In this document: piece by piece, positions 1-7,275 of the stretch | Layout: every line of letters begins with the position of its first letter | How positions within the stretch are numbered: the first letter of the stretch is position 1 | Assembly (NCBI GenBank): GCA_022560215.1 | Contig: JADFTO010000025.1 | Span: forward strand, 1 to 17,177 | Direction: 5' to 3' | DNA from: Pseudomonadota bacterium | GTDB taxonomy: Bacteria > Pseudomonadota > Alphaproteobacteria > Rhodospirillales > 2-02-FULL-58-16 | DNA: 17,177 nt | Program-made: the position numbers and the translations under genes | Notes under the pieces: model-generated | Database searches by the model: none | What the model saw: the letters and a program-made list of their open reading frames with translations, nothing else | What the model was told of the DNA's origin: nothing

Positions 1-1
1 C

Positions 2-571
2 CACTTTGCCAAAAGCAAGGTGGAACCGAAAAGGAAAATGGCCGAATTCAGGGTGTCCGAGGACGCCATGGTGGATGTGGGAACCGAACTGTCGGCGGCG
101 CATTTCGTCGACGGGCAATTCGTCGATGTTTCCGGGACCTCCATCGGCAAGGGCTTTGCCGGCGTCATAAAACGCCATGGTTTTTCCGGGCTTGGGGCTT
201 CCCATGGGGTTTCGCTCAGTCACCGTTCCCAGGGGTCCACCGGCCAATGCCAGGACCCGGGCAAGGTATTCAAGGGCAAGAAGATGGCCGGCCAGATGGG
301 CAACGTCACCGTCACCACCCAGAACCTGGAAGTCGTCGGCACCGATCCCGAGCGCGGCCTGATCCTGGTCAAGGGCGCGGTTCCAGGCTCCAAGGGAGGC
401 TACGTCCGAATCGCCGACGCGGTGAAAAAACCGTCTCCCGACGGATTGCCCTTTCCCTGCGCCATCCGTGGACAGGAAGCGGATTCATCGGCCGGGGACA
501 CTGACGAGGCCGCCGATGCGGCGCCCGAAGAATCAAAAGACGAATCAAAAGACGAGGGAAAAAAGGACTAA
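2..571 (+). CDS. rplC: Large-subunit ribosomal protein L3, 5'-truncated by window edge
   Basis: L3 is an early-assembling 23S rRNA binding protein near the peptidyl transferase centre. The frame is open from base 2 (HFAKSKVEPKRKM), so the apparent GTG start at 20 is internal; by comparison with E. coli L3 roughly 65-70 N-terminal residues lie outside the window. Family hallmarks visible are GTSIGKGFAGVIKRHGF, ASHGVSLSHRSQGSTGQ and DPGKVFKGKKMAGQMG; the Gln region methylated by PrmB in E. coli L3 is conserved. After the usual end near DGLPFPCAIR there is an acidic tail of about 33 residues, rich in Asp, Glu, Ala, Ser and Lys (bases 470-568). The last codons carry the AAGGA that serves rplD, six bases downstream of the stop. 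Identity is certain; the tail length is unusual. Confidence 0.97.
   Translation, partial: HFAKSKVEPKRKMAEFRVSEDAMVDVGTELSAAHFVDGQFVDVSGTSIGKGFAGVIKRHGFSGLGASHGVSLSHRSQGSTGQCQDPGKVFKGKKMAGQMGNVTVTTQNLEVVGTDPERGLILVKGAVPGSKGGYVRIADAVKKPSPDGLPFPCAIRGQEADSSAGDTDEAADAAPEESKDESKDEGKKD
530..553 (+). repeat. 12-bp exact tandem duplication in the rplC tail
   Basis: The unit GAATCAAAAGAC occurs twice in direct succession (530-541, 542-553) and encodes the repeated ESKD in the L3 tail. The unit length is a multiple of three, so the frame is kept. Replication slippage is the simplest explanation (inference). Confidence 0.9.
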
Positions 572-577
572 CCGGCC

Positions 578-1198
578 ATGCAGTGTGACGTCATCACCCT
601 CGCCAACAAGAAAACCGGCACCATCGAACTCGACGATGCCGTGTTCGCCTTCGATGTCCGCCGCGACATTCTGGCCCGGGCCGTCAATTGGCAATTGGCC
701 AAGCGGCGGGCCGGCACGGCCCATACCAAGGAACGGGGCGACGTCAAGGCGAGAAAGGGCAAGCCGTTCCGCCAAAAAGGCACCGGCCGGGCCCGTCAGG
801 GAACGTCCGTGGCGTCGCAGATGCGCGGCGGCGGCGTGACCTTCGGGCCGAGAACCCGTTCTCATGCCCATAAGCTGCCGAAAAAAGTGCGGCTGCTGGC
901 GCTCAAGTCGGCGCTCAGCGCCAAGCAGGCGGAAGGCAAGCTGGTGGTCCTGGATGAAGCCAAGCTGAAGGAAGGCAAGTCCGCCGTGCTGGCCAAGCAT
1001 TTGACGAAACTGGACTGGGGCCGGGCCCTGGTCATCGACGGCGCCGAGGTGGACGCCAATTTTGCCCGCGCCGCCAGCAATATCCACGGCATCGACGTGC
1101 TGCCGAGCGGCGGCGCCAACGTCTACGACATTCTCAGGCGCGATACCCTTGTGCTGACCAAGGACGGGGTCGAGAAGCTGGTGGAGCGGTTGAAATGA
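578..1198 (+). CDS. rplD: Large-subunit ribosomal protein L4
   Basis: L4 binds 23S rRNA and its loop lines the peptide exit tunnel. The 206-residue product has the usual family length and the tunnel-loop signature RKGKPFRQKGTGRARQGT followed by RGGGVTFGPRTRSHAHKLPKKVR. The C-terminus NVYDILRRDTLVLTKDGVEKL is also typical. The ATG at 578 follows AAGGA (564-568). In E. coli L4 also represses the S10 operon; the leader where that would act is upstream of this window, so nothing can be said here. The stop overlaps the rplW start as ATGA, suggesting coupling. Confidence 0.98.
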   Translation: MQCDVITLANKKTGTIELDDAVFAFDVRRDILARAVNWQLAKRRAGTAHTKERGDVKARKGKPFRQKGTGRARQGTSVASQMRGGGVTFGPRTRSHAHKLPKKVRLLALKSALSAKQAEGKLVVLDEAKLKEGKSAVLAKHLTKLDWGRALVIDGAEVDANFARAASNIHGIDVLPSGGANVYDILRRDTLVLTKDGVEKLVERLK

Positions 1199-1518
1199 GG
1201 AAATACAGACCGCCCAAGGCCAATCCCAGCCGCGAAAGGATATATGAGTTGATCCGTTCGCCCGTGGTGACGGAAAAGGCGACCCTGATATCCGAGTACA
1301 ACCAGATCACCTTCTGGGTGCCCCTGGACGCGGATAAATTCGAGATCAAGGCGGCGGTCGAGGATTTGTTCAAGGTCAAGGTGACGGCGGTCAATACGCT
1401 TCGCCGAAAAGGCAAGGTCAAGAGCTTCCGGGGCCGCGTCGGGACCCAGAAGGAAACCAAGAAAGCCATCATCACCCTGGCCGAAGGCCAGTCCATCGAT
1501 GTCATGGGAGGGGTGTAA
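1195..1518 (+). CDS. rplW: Large-subunit ribosomal protein L23
   Basis: L23 sits at the exit of the peptide tunnel and docks trigger factor and SRP. The 107-residue product shows IRSPVVTEKATLISEYNQ, FEIKAAVEDLFKVKVTAVN and the basic KGKVKSFRGRVGTQKETKKA block. A Lys/Arg-rich lead of about 14 residues precedes the usual family start, and no in-frame start lies nearer to the core, so the ATG at 1195 (overlapping the rplD stop by four bases) is kept. Identity is certain; the slightly long N-terminus may be ordinary for the lineage. Confidence 0.97.
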   Translation: MRKYRPPKANPSRERIYELIRSPVVTEKATLISEYNQITFWVPLDADKFEIKAAVEDLFKVKVTAVNTLRRKGKVKSFRGRVGTQKETKKAIITLAEGQSIDVMGGV

Positions 1519-1524
1519 AAGGTC

Positions 1525-2355
1525 ATGGCGTTAAAAACATACAAACCCACCACCCCCGGCCGCCGCGGCCTCGTGCTCGTCGACCGGTCCGGGCTTTGGA
1601 AGGGCAAGCCGGAAAGGTCCCTGACCGAAGGACTCCGCGGCAAGGGCGGGCGCAACAACAACGGCCGCATCACCGCGCGGCGCCGGGGCGGCGGCCACAA
1701 GCGCCGCTACCGGATCATCGATTTCAAGCGCCTGAAGTACGATGTCGAGGCGACGGTGTCGCGCCTTGAATACGATCCCAACCGGACGGCCTTCATCGCC
1801 TTGATCAAGTACACCGACGGCGAACTCAGCTACATCCTGGCGCCGCAGCGGCTGCGCGAGGGCGATAAGGTTATTTCCGGCGAAACCGTGGACATCAAGC
1901 CGGGCAACGCCATGCCGATGCGGAACATTCCCGTCGGCACCATCATCCACAACGTCGAGATGAAGGTCGGCAAGGGCGGACAGATCGCCCGCTCCGCCGG
2001 CACCTACGTGCAGCTCATCGGCAAGGACCAGGGCTATGCCCAGTTGCGCCTGAAATCCGGCGAGTTGCGCATGGTCAGGGCCGAGTGCATGGCCACCGTC
2101 GGGGCCGTCTCCAACCCCGACCAAAAGAACATCAAGCTGGGCAAGGCGGGGCGCAAGCGCTGGCTGGGCAAGCGCCCGTCGGTGCGCGGCGTCGCCATGA
2201 ATCCCATCGACCACCCCCACGGCGGCGGCGAGGGACGGACGTCGGGCGGCCGCCATCCGGTGACGCCCTGGGGCAAGCCCACCAAGGGTAAGAGAACCCG
2301 CAGGAACAAGAAGACGGACGCCTTGATCATGCGCCGCCGTCACAAGAGGAAATAA
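1525..2355 (+). CDS. rplB: Large-subunit ribosomal protein L2
   Basis: L2 is required for subunit association and peptidyl transfer. The 276-residue length matches the bacterial norm. The N-terminal KTYKPTTPGRRG, the central RNA-binding region (GGRNNNGRITARRRGGGHK) and the C-terminal NPIDHPHGGGEGR are all present; His230 lies where E. coli has the functionally important His229. The extreme C-terminus is very basic (GKRTRRNKKTDALIMRRRHK), as in the family. The ATG follows the rplW stop by six bases, and the stop overlaps the rpsS start by one base (TAATG). Confidence 0.99.
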   Translation: MALKTYKPTTPGRRGLVLVDRSGLWKGKPERSLTEGLRGKGGRNNNGRITARRRGGGHKRRYRIIDFKRLKYDVEATVSRLEYDPNRTAFIALIKYTDGELSYILAPQRLREGDKVISGETVDIKPGNAMPMRNIPVGTIIHNVEMKVGKGGQIARSAGTYVQLIGKDQGYAQLRLKSGELRMVRAECMATVGAVSNPDQKNIKLGKAGRKRWLGKRPSVRGVAMNPIDHPHGGGEGRTSGGRHPVTPWGKPTKGKRTRRNKKTDALIMRRRHKRK

Positions 2356-2633
2356 TGGCACGTTCCGTCTGGAAAGGACCGTTCGTCGATGGCTACCTGC
2401 TGAAGAAGGCAGAGGAAGCGCGCACCTCGGGCCGCAACGATATCATCAAGACCTGGTCCCGGCGCTCGACCATCCTGCCCCAGTTCGTGGGCCTCACCTT
2501 CGGCGTCTACAACGGCCGCAAGTTCGTGCCCGTGCTGGTGACCGAGGACATGATCGGCCACAAGCTGGGCGAGTTCTCGCCCACCCGCACCTACTACGGC
2601 CACTCCGCCGACAAGAAGGCGAGAAGGGAATAG
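2355..2633 (+). CDS. rpsS: Small-subunit ribosomal protein S19
   Basis: S19 forms a complex with S13 in the head of the 30S subunit and contacts tRNA and the B1 bridges. The 92-residue product begins MARSVWKGPFVDGYLLKK and contains the hallmark SRRSTILPQFVGLTFGVYNG and the C-terminal HKLGEFSPTRTYYGHSADKK. Length and sequence are standard. The start ATG shares its A with the TAA of rplB, an arrangement typical of coupled re-initiation; rplV begins two bases after the stop. Confidence 0.98.
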   Translation: MARSVWKGPFVDGYLLKKAEEARTSGRNDIIKTWSRRSTILPQFVGLTFGVYNGRKFVPVLVTEDMIGHKLGEFSPTRTYYGHSADKKARRE

Positions 2634-2635
2634 CC

Positions 2636-3016
2636 ATGGGCAAGCGCTCCATCGAACGCAAGCTCGACGACACCGAGGCCATGGCCTTCGCCAAGCAGAT
2701 TCGCGTCAGCCCCCAGAAGCTGAACCTGGTGGCCCGCACCATCCGCGGCAAGGACTGCGAGGCGGCCCTGGCGGAACTGCGCTTCTCCAGGCGGCGCATC
2801 GCCGGCGACGTGGTGAAGGTCCTGGAATCGGCCATCGCCAACGCCGAGAACAATCACCAGCTCGACGTGGACCGGCTGTTCGTGTCCGAGATCACCGTCG
2901 GCCGCGCCCTGGTCATGAAACGATGGCGGCCCCGGGCGCGCGGGCGCGTCAGCCAGATCATGAAGCCGTTCAGCAACCTCAGGCTCGTGGTCCGCGAACG
3001 CGAGGAGAAGGAGTAA
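2636..3016 (+). CDS. rplV: Large-subunit ribosomal protein L22
   Basis: L22 spans the 50S from the surface to the exit tunnel, and its beta hairpin forms part of the tunnel constriction where macrolides act. The 126-residue product has RVSPQKLNLVARTIRGK near the start, NAENNHQLDVDRLFV in the middle and the hairpin/C-terminal MKRWRPRARGRVSQIMKP. AGAAGGGA just upstream of the ATG provides the ribosome binding site. The stop overlaps the rpsC start by one base (TAATG). Nothing unusual. Confidence 0.98.
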   Translation: MGKRSIERKLDDTEAMAFAKQIRVSPQKLNLVARTIRGKDCEAALAELRFSRRRIAGDVVKVLESAIANAENNHQLDVDRLFVSEITVGRALVMKRWRPRARGRVSQIMKPFSNLRLVVREREEKE

Positions 3017-3693
3017 TGGGCCAAAAGGTCAATCCCATCGGGTTTCGTCTGGGCATCAACAGGACCTGGGATTCCCGTTGGTACGCCGAGGACAACTACG
3101 CCGACCTGCTGCACGAGGACCTGCGCATCCGCAGTTTTCTCCGCGACCGCCTGACCCAGGCGGGGGTTTCCAGGGTGGTCATCGAACGCCCCGCCAAGAT
3201 GGCCCGGATCACCATCCACACGGCACGTCCCGGCGTCGTCATCGGCAAGAAGGGCGCCGACATCGAGAGGCTGCGCAGAGATATCGCCAAGATGACCGGA
3301 TCGGACGTGCACGTGAACATCGTCGAGATCCGCAAGCCCGAGATCGAGGCCCAGCTGGTGGCCGACAACATCGCCCAGCAGATGGAACGGCGCGTGTCCA
3401 TCCGCCGGGCCATGAAACGGGCCGTGCAGTCGGCCATGCGGCTCGGCGCATTGGGCATCCGCATCAACTGCGGGGGACGCCTGAGCGGGGCCGAGATCGC
3501 CCGCACGATCTGGTACCACGAAGGCCGCGTGCCCTTGCACACCATGCGCGCCCATGTGGACTACGGCGTCGCCACGGCCAAGACCACCTACGGCACGTGC
3601 GGGGTCAAGGTCTGGGTCTACAAGGGCGACGTCATGGCCCACGATCCCATGGCCATGGACAAGCAAGCCATAGAACAGCAGCCCGCGCGCTAG
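3016..3693 (+). CDS. rpsC: Small-subunit ribosomal protein S3
   Basis: S3 lies at the mRNA entry channel and contributes to mRNA unwinding with S4 and S5. The 225-residue product begins MGQKVNPIGFRLGI, the invariant S3 start, so the ATG at 3016 is chosen over an in-frame ATG at 2923 inside rplV. A type II KH domain is visible at about residues 40-110, with the GKKG loop at 77-80. The C-terminal half carries INCGGRLSGAEIAR and ATTYGTCGVKVWVYKG-like family blocks. The preceding AAGGAG at the end of rplV is the ribosome binding site. Confidence 0.98.
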   Translation: MGQKVNPIGFRLGINRTWDSRWYAEDNYADLLHEDLRIRSFLRDRLTQAGVSRVVIERPAKMARITIHTARPGVVIGKKGADIERLRRDIAKMTGSDVHVNIVEIRKPEIEAQLVADNIAQQMERRVSIRRAMKRAVQSAMRLGALGIRINCGGRLSGAEIARTIWYHEGRVPLHTMRAHVDYGVATAKTTYGTCGVKVWVYKGDVMAHDPMAMDKQAIEQQPAR

Positions 3694-3706
3694 GAAAAAA
3701 AGAGTC

Positions 3707-4126
3707 ATGCTCAGCCCCAAGCGATCGAAGTTCCGTAAGGCGCACAAGGGCCGTATCCACGGCCGGGCCAAGCGGGGAAGCGTGCTCAATTTCGGTTCAT
3801 ACGGACTGAAGGCGATCTCTCCCCAACGGGTGACCGCCCGCCAGATCGAGGCCGCCCGGCGGGCATTGACCCGGCACATGAAGCGCGCCGGGCGCGTCTG
3901 GATACGCATTTTCCCCGACGTGCCTGTGTCCCGGAAACCGGCCGAGGTCCGCCAGGGCAAGGGCAAGGGAACGCCGGAATACTGGGTCTGCCGGGTCAAG
4001 CCGGGGCGCATCATGTTCGAGGTCGACGGCGTCCCCAGGGACGTGGCCATGCGCGCCCTCGAGCTGGCCGCCGCCAAGCTTTCGCTGAGGACGCGGTTCG
4101 TCGCCCGCCTGGGCGAGGAGGACTGA
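3707..4126 (+). CDS. rplP: Large-subunit ribosomal protein L16
   Basis: L16 lies by the A site of the 50S and helps position tRNA. The 139-residue length is standard. It opens MLSPKRSKFRKAHKGR and contains FGSYGLKAISPQ, ARRALTRHMKRAGRVWIR and KPAEVRQGKGKGTPEYWV. Arg82 in the VRQGKGKG loop aligns with the E. coli arginine hydroxylated by YcfD; whether it is modified here cannot be seen. The gene follows rpsC by 13 bases with a purine-rich ribosome binding site (AAAAAAAGAG) and precedes rpmC by four bases. Confidence 0.98.
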   Translation: MLSPKRSKFRKAHKGRIHGRAKRGSVLNFGSYGLKAISPQRVTARQIEAARRALTRHMKRAGRVWIRIFPDVPVSRKPAEVRQGKGKGTPEYWVCRVKPGRIMFEVDGVPRDVAMRALELAAAKLSLRTRFVARLGEED

Positions 4127-4130
4127 TTCC

Positions 4131-4319
4131 ATGAAGGTGGCGGACCTGCGACCCAAGACCGATGACGAGTTGACGGACCAGATCCTGGAGCTCAGGAAGG
4201 AGTCCTTCAACCTCCGTTTCCAGGCGGCCAGCGGCCAGCTCGAGAACACCGCCCGCGTCCGTCAGGTGAGCCGTGACATCGCCCGCATCATGACTCTTCA
4301 GAACGAAAGAAAAGAGTAA
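4131..4319 (+). CDS. rpmC: Large-subunit ribosomal protein L29
   Basis: L29 is a small helical-hairpin protein next to the tunnel exit, neighbouring L23. The 62-residue product has the two-helix pattern with DELTDQILELRKESFNLRFQ and the hallmark TARVRQVSRDIARIMT. The ATG lies four bases after the rplP stop, which carries GAGGA at its end as ribosome binding site. Ends in a charged NERKE. Ordinary in length and position (rplP-rpmC-rpsQ). Confidence 0.97.
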   Translation: MKVADLRPKTDDELTDQILELRKESFNLRFQAASGQLENTARVRQVSRDIARIMTLQNERKE

Positions 4320-4329
4320 GGAGCGCCGA

Positions 4330-4566
4330 ATGCCGAGAAGAGTCCTACAAGGGATTGTGGTCAGCGACGGAATGGACAAGTCCATCGTCGTCAAGGTGGA
4401 GCGGAAGTTCATGCATCCGCTCTACAAGAAGTACATCCGCCGTTCCAAGAAATACATGGCCCACGACGAGGACAACAGCGCCAAGGTCGGTGACAGGGTG
4501 AGCATCCGCGAATGCCGCCCCCTGTCCAAACGCAAGTTCTGGGAGATCATCACCGCCGGCGCCTGA
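4330..4566 (+). CDS. rpsQ: Small-subunit ribosomal protein S17
   Basis: S17 is a primary 16S rRNA binder with an OB fold, needed for assembly of the 30S body. The 78-residue product shows the family core LQGIVVSDGMDKSIVVKVER, HPLYKKYIRRSKKYMAHDE and GDRVSIRECRPLSKRKFW. AAGGAG (4318-4323) overlapping the rpmC stop gives a strong ribosome binding site six bases from the ATG. A 33-base spacer follows before rplN, among the longest inside this part of the operon; I see no promoter or hairpin in it. Confidence 0.98.
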   Translation: MPRRVLQGIVVSDGMDKSIVVKVERKFMHPLYKKYIRRSKKYMAHDEDNSAKVGDRVSIRECRPLSKRKFWEIITAGA

Positions 4567-4599
4567 CGGGGCGCGGACGGCAATCAAGGAATAGCGACC

Positions 4600-4968
4600 A
4601 TGATCCAAACCGAGACCAAATTAAACGTTGCCGACAACTCCGGCGCCCGCCGGGTGCAGTGCATCAAGGTGCTGGGCGGGTCGCGGCGCAAGTACGCCTC
4701 GGTCGGCGACGTCATCGTCGTCACGGTCAAGGAGGCGATCCCCCGCGGCCGGGTCAAGAAGGGCGAGATCCTGCGCGCGGTCGTGGTGCGCACGGCCAAG
4801 GACATCCGCCGCGCCGACGGCTCCGTCATCCGCTTCGACAGCAACGCGGCCGTGCTCATAGACAAGCAGGGCGAACCCATCGGCACCCGCATCTTCGGAC
4901 CCGTGACCCGGGAATTGCGCGCCAAGCGGTACATGAAAATCATATCCCTGGCGCCGGAGGTTCTGTGA
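4600..4968 (+). CDS. rplN: Large-subunit ribosomal protein L14
   Basis: L14 is a five-stranded beta-barrel protein at the subunit interface (bridges B5 and B8) and the usual docking site of the silencing factor RsfS. The 122-residue product begins MIQTETKLNVADNSGAR and contains CIKVLGGSRRKYASVGDVI, VVRTAKDIRRADGSVIRFD and the C-terminal GPVTRELRAKRYMKIISLAPEVL. AAGGA lies about ten bases before the ATG. The stop overlaps the rplX start by one base (TGATG). Standard in length and sequence. Confidence 0.98.
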   Translation: MIQTETKLNVADNSGARRVQCIKVLGGSRRKYASVGDVIVVTVKEAIPRGRVKKGEILRAVVVRTAKDIRRADGSVIRFDSNAAVLIDKQGEPIGTRIFGPVTRELRAKRYMKIISLAPEVL

Positions 4969-5285
4969 TGGCGGCATTATTCAAGAAGGGCGACAGGGTG
5001 ATCGTCAGGACGGGCAAGGACAAGGGCAAGACGGGTGATATCCTGCGCGTCATGCCGAAAGAGAACCGGGTCCTGGTCCAGGGCGTCAACATGGTCAAGC
5101 GTCACACCCGGCCGGACCGCAACCAGGCGGGAGGGATCGTGGAAAAGGAAGCCAGCATCCATGTCTCCAACCTGGCCCACCCGGACCCCAAGACCGACAA
5201 GCCGACCAGGATCGGGTTTAGATTCCTCGAGGACGGCCGCAAGGTCCGCTACGCCAAGCAGTCCGGCGAAGTCATCGACAGTTGA
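4968..5285 (+). CDS. rplX: Large-subunit ribosomal protein L24
   Basis: L24 is one of the two assembly-initiator proteins of the 50S, with a KOW motif. The 105-residue product starts MAALFKKGDRVIVRTGKDKG, giving the KOW region at about residues 6-35, then VLVQGVNMVKRHTRP and GGIVEKEASIHVSNL, all L24 hallmarks. The ATG at 4968 overlaps the rplN stop and fits the family start; the frame is open further upstream but only as a shadow of rpsQ/rplN. GGAGG just upstream is the ribosome binding site. Confidence 0.97.
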   Translation: MAALFKKGDRVIVRTGKDKGKTGDILRVMPKENRVLVQGVNMVKRHTRPDRNQAGGIVEKEASIHVSNLAHPDPKTDKPTRIGFRFLEDGRKVRYAKQSGEVIDS

Positions 5286-5299
5286 ATAGAGTATTGGAA

Positions 5300-6022
5300 A
5301 TGACGCGCTTGAGGGAATTATATGAGGAAACCGTGAAACCGTCCTTGGTCGAGCGGTTCGGCTACGCCAACCCCATGCAGGTGCCGAGGCTGGACAAGAT
5401 CGTCGTCAACATGGGCGTCGGCGAAGCCTCCCAGGACCGCAAGCTGATCGAGGGGGCGGTGGACGACATGGCCCTGATCACCGGGCAGAAACCGGTGATC
5501 ACCAAGGCCAAGAAATCCATCGCCACCTTCAAGCTCCGCGACGGCATGACGGTGGGATGCATGGTCACCCTCAGGCGCCAGCGCATGTACGAATTCCTCG
5601 ACCGCCTGATCAACGTGGCTTTGCCCAGGGTCCGCGACTTCCGCGAGCTGTCGCCGAGGAGTTTCGACGGCCACGGTAATTTCGCCATGGGGCTGAAGGA
5701 ACAACTCGTGTTCCCCGAAATCGACTACGACAAGATGGACCGGATCCGCGGCCTGGACATCGTGATCTGCACAACGGCCCGCAGCGACGACGAGGCGAAG
5801 GCGCTGCTTCAGGGTTTCAACATGCCGTTCTCGGGCGGGGACCCGGAGAAGGAGGCCGCGGAGGAGGCCGCCAAGAAGGCGGAGCTGGAAGTGGCCAAGC
5901 AGGCGGCCAGGGAAGCCGCGGCGGAGCTTGACAAGGGCGCGGAAGAGGCCGGCGATGAAGCCGGCGCAGAGTCCGGCGCAGAGTCCGGCGAAGAGGACAA
6001 CGGAGACAGTCAGGATGGCTAA
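5300..6022 (+). CDS. rplE: Large-subunit ribosomal protein L5 with long acidic C-terminal tail
   Basis: L5 binds 5S rRNA in the central protuberance and contacts P-site tRNA. Residues 1-178 are a normal L5: NPMQVPRLDKIVVNMGVGEA, GQKPVITKAKKSIATFKLR, LRRQRMYEFLDRLINVALPR and the usual end FNMPF. Bacterial L5 is normally about 180-187 residues; this one is 240 because a tail of about 60 residues follows, first an Ala/Glu/Lys-rich, probably helical stretch (about 184-216), then a Gly/Glu/Asp/Ser-rich acidic end. The ATG at 5300 is preferred, since MTRLRELYEE fits the family start; an in-frame TTG at 5282 would add six residues. The tail DNA overlaps the rpsN start by eight bases and supplies its ribosome binding site. 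Confidence 0.96.
   Translation: MTRLRELYEETVKPSLVERFGYANPMQVPRLDKIVVNMGVGEASQDRKLIEGAVDDMALITGQKPVITKAKKSIATFKLRDGMTVGCMVTLRRQRMYEFLDRLINVALPRVRDFRELSPRSFDGHGNFAMGLKEQLVFPEIDYDKMDRIRGLDIVICTTARSDDEAKALLQGFNMPFSGGDPEKEAAEEAAKKAELEVAKQAAREAAAELDKGAEEAGDEAGAESGAESGEEDNGDSQDG
5961..5995 (+). repeat. 12-bp tandem repeat (about 2.9 copies) in the rplE tail
   Basis: CCGGCGCAGAGT is present at 5961-5972 and again at 5973-5984, followed by a partial third copy with one change (CCGGCGAAGAG, 5985-5995). It encodes the repeated SGAE-type units of the L5 tail. The period keeps frame; slippage is the likely origin (inference). Confidence 0.88.
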
Positions 6023-6320
6023 GAAAAGCATCATAGAGCGGAACAAGAAGCGGATTGCTTTGTCCATGCGCTACGCCGCCAAGAGGGCCCAATTGAAAGC
6101 CAAGGCGAAGGATCAGTCCCTGTCGCCCGAGGATCGCTTTCAGGCGCGGATAAAGCTGGCCGAAATGCCCCGCAACTCGTCTCCGGTGCGAACCCGCCTG
6201 CGCTGCGAGATCTCGGGACGCTCGCGCGGGAACTACCGCAAGTTCAAGCTTTCCCGGATCGCCCTCCGCGAGCTCGCGCTCAGGGGACAGATTCCCGGCA
6301 TGGTCAAGTCCAGCTGGTAA
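6015..6320 (+). CDS. rpsN: Small-subunit ribosomal protein S14 (zinc-free, long form)
   Basis: S14 binds late in assembly of the 30S head next to S3 and S10. The 101-residue product begins MAKKSIIERNKKRIAL and ends with RKFKLSRIALRELALRGQIPGMVKSSW-type family sequence (split here as LSRIALRELA and GQIPGMVKSSW). Only one cysteine is present and there is no CxxC pair, so this is the long zinc-independent type usual in Proteobacteria. The ATG at 6015 lies inside the last codons of rplE (eight-base overlap), with GGAGA (6002-6006) inside the rplE tail as ribosome binding site. An in-frame upstream ATG at 5928 is rejected as a shadow. Confidence 0.97.
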   Translation: MAKKSIIERNKKRIALSMRYAAKRAQLKAKAKDQSLSPEDRFQARIKLAEMPRNSSPVRTRLRCEISGRSRGNYRKFKLSRIALRELALRGQIPGMVKSSW

Positions 6321-6334
6321 GGGAGGATGCATAT

Positions 6335-6727
6335 ATGACAGACCCTATCGGCGACATGCTGACCCGGATCAGGAACGGGCAGAGGGCGCGCAAGAACAGC
6401 GTCACGGCGCCCGCCTCGAAGCTGCGCTCGAGCGTGCTCGAGGTGCTCAAGCGGGAGGGCTATATCCGCGGGTTTTCCCAGCACGAAGTGAGGCCGGGAA
6501 TCAGCGAAATCAAGATCGAGCTCAAGTATCACGACGGCGATCCCGTGATCCGCAAGATCAACCGGGTATCGACCCCCGGCCGGCGTGTTTATTCCAAGAT
6601 CAAGAACCTTTCCACGGTCTACGACGGCCTTGGCATCTCGATCCTGTCGACGCCCATGGGAGTCATGTCCGATAACGAAGCGCGCGACGCCAACGTCGGC
6701 GGCGAAGTGCTTTGCCAAGTGTTTTAG
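6335..6727 (+). CDS. rpsH: Small-subunit ribosomal protein S8
   Basis: S8 is a central-domain 16S rRNA binder and, in E. coli, the translational repressor of the spc operon. The 130-residue product shows MTDPIGDMLTRIRNGQ at the start, FSQHEVRPGISEIKIELKY in the middle, and the RNA-binding C-terminal part RVSTPGRRVYSKIKN plus ISILSTPMGVMSDNEAR. GGGAGG (6321-6326) lies eight bases before the ATG. In E. coli the S8 target lies at the start of rplE; no equivalent structure was recognised here by eye. Confidence 0.98.
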   Translation: MTDPIGDMLTRIRNGQRARKNSVTAPASKLRSSVLEVLKREGYIRGFSQHEVRPGISEIKIELKYHDGDPVIRKINRVSTPGRRVYSKIKNLSTVYDGLGISILSTPMGVMSDNEARDANVGGEVLCQVF

Positions 6728-6738
6728 GGGAGACTCCC

Positions 6739-7272
6739 ATGTCGCGCATCGGCCAGCTCCCCGTTCCCATTCCCGACGGCGTCACCGTCGAGATCGCGGG
6801 CCAGCTCGTGACCGCCAAGGGCAAGCTGGGGGAAGCCGTCATCACCCTCATGCCCGAGGTGGAAGTGAAACAGGATGACGGCCAGATCGTGGTCCGGCCC
6901 CGCAACGACAGCCTCCGCGCCAAGAAGATGTGGGGAACGGCCAGGAGCGTGCTCAACAATCTCATCGTTGGCGTAACCGAGGGTTTTACCCGCAACCTGG
7001 AAATCAACGGCGTCGGGTATCGCGCCAAGCTCGAGGGCAAGGAACTTGTCCTGCAACTCGGCTACAGCCACGAAGTGCGCTATTCCATTCCCGACGGACT
7101 GGACATCAAGTGCCCGGACCAAACCCATATCCAGATCAGCGGGAAGGACAAGCAGCGGGTGGGTCAGACCGCGGCCGAGATCCGCGCCTTCAGGCCGCCC
7201 GAACCCTACAAGGGCAAGGGCATCAAGTACGAGGACGAATACATCCTGCGCAAGGAAGGCAAGAAGAAGTAG
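6739..7272 (+). CDS. rplF: Large-subunit ribosomal protein L6
   Basis: L6 sits near the sarcin-ricin loop and the factor-binding site of the 50S. The 177-residue product begins MSRIGQLPVPIPDGVTVE, the family start, so the ATG at 6739 (after AGGGGAGA, 11 bases past the rpsH stop) is chosen over an in-frame ATG at 6712 inside rpsH. It contains two related domains, as in the family, with VGVTEGFTRNLEINGVGYRA and the C-terminal signature FRPPEPYKGKGIKYEDE. Ordinary length. Confidence 0.98.
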   Translation: MSRIGQLPVPIPDGVTVEIAGQLVTAKGKLGEAVITLMPEVEVKQDDGQIVVRPRNDSLRAKKMWGTARSVLNNLIVGVTEGFTRNLEINGVGYRAKLEGKELVLQLGYSHEVRYSIPDGLDIKCPDQTHIQISGKDKQRVGQTAAEIRAFRPPEPYKGKGIKYEDEYILRKEGKKK

Positions 7273-7275
7273 GTC

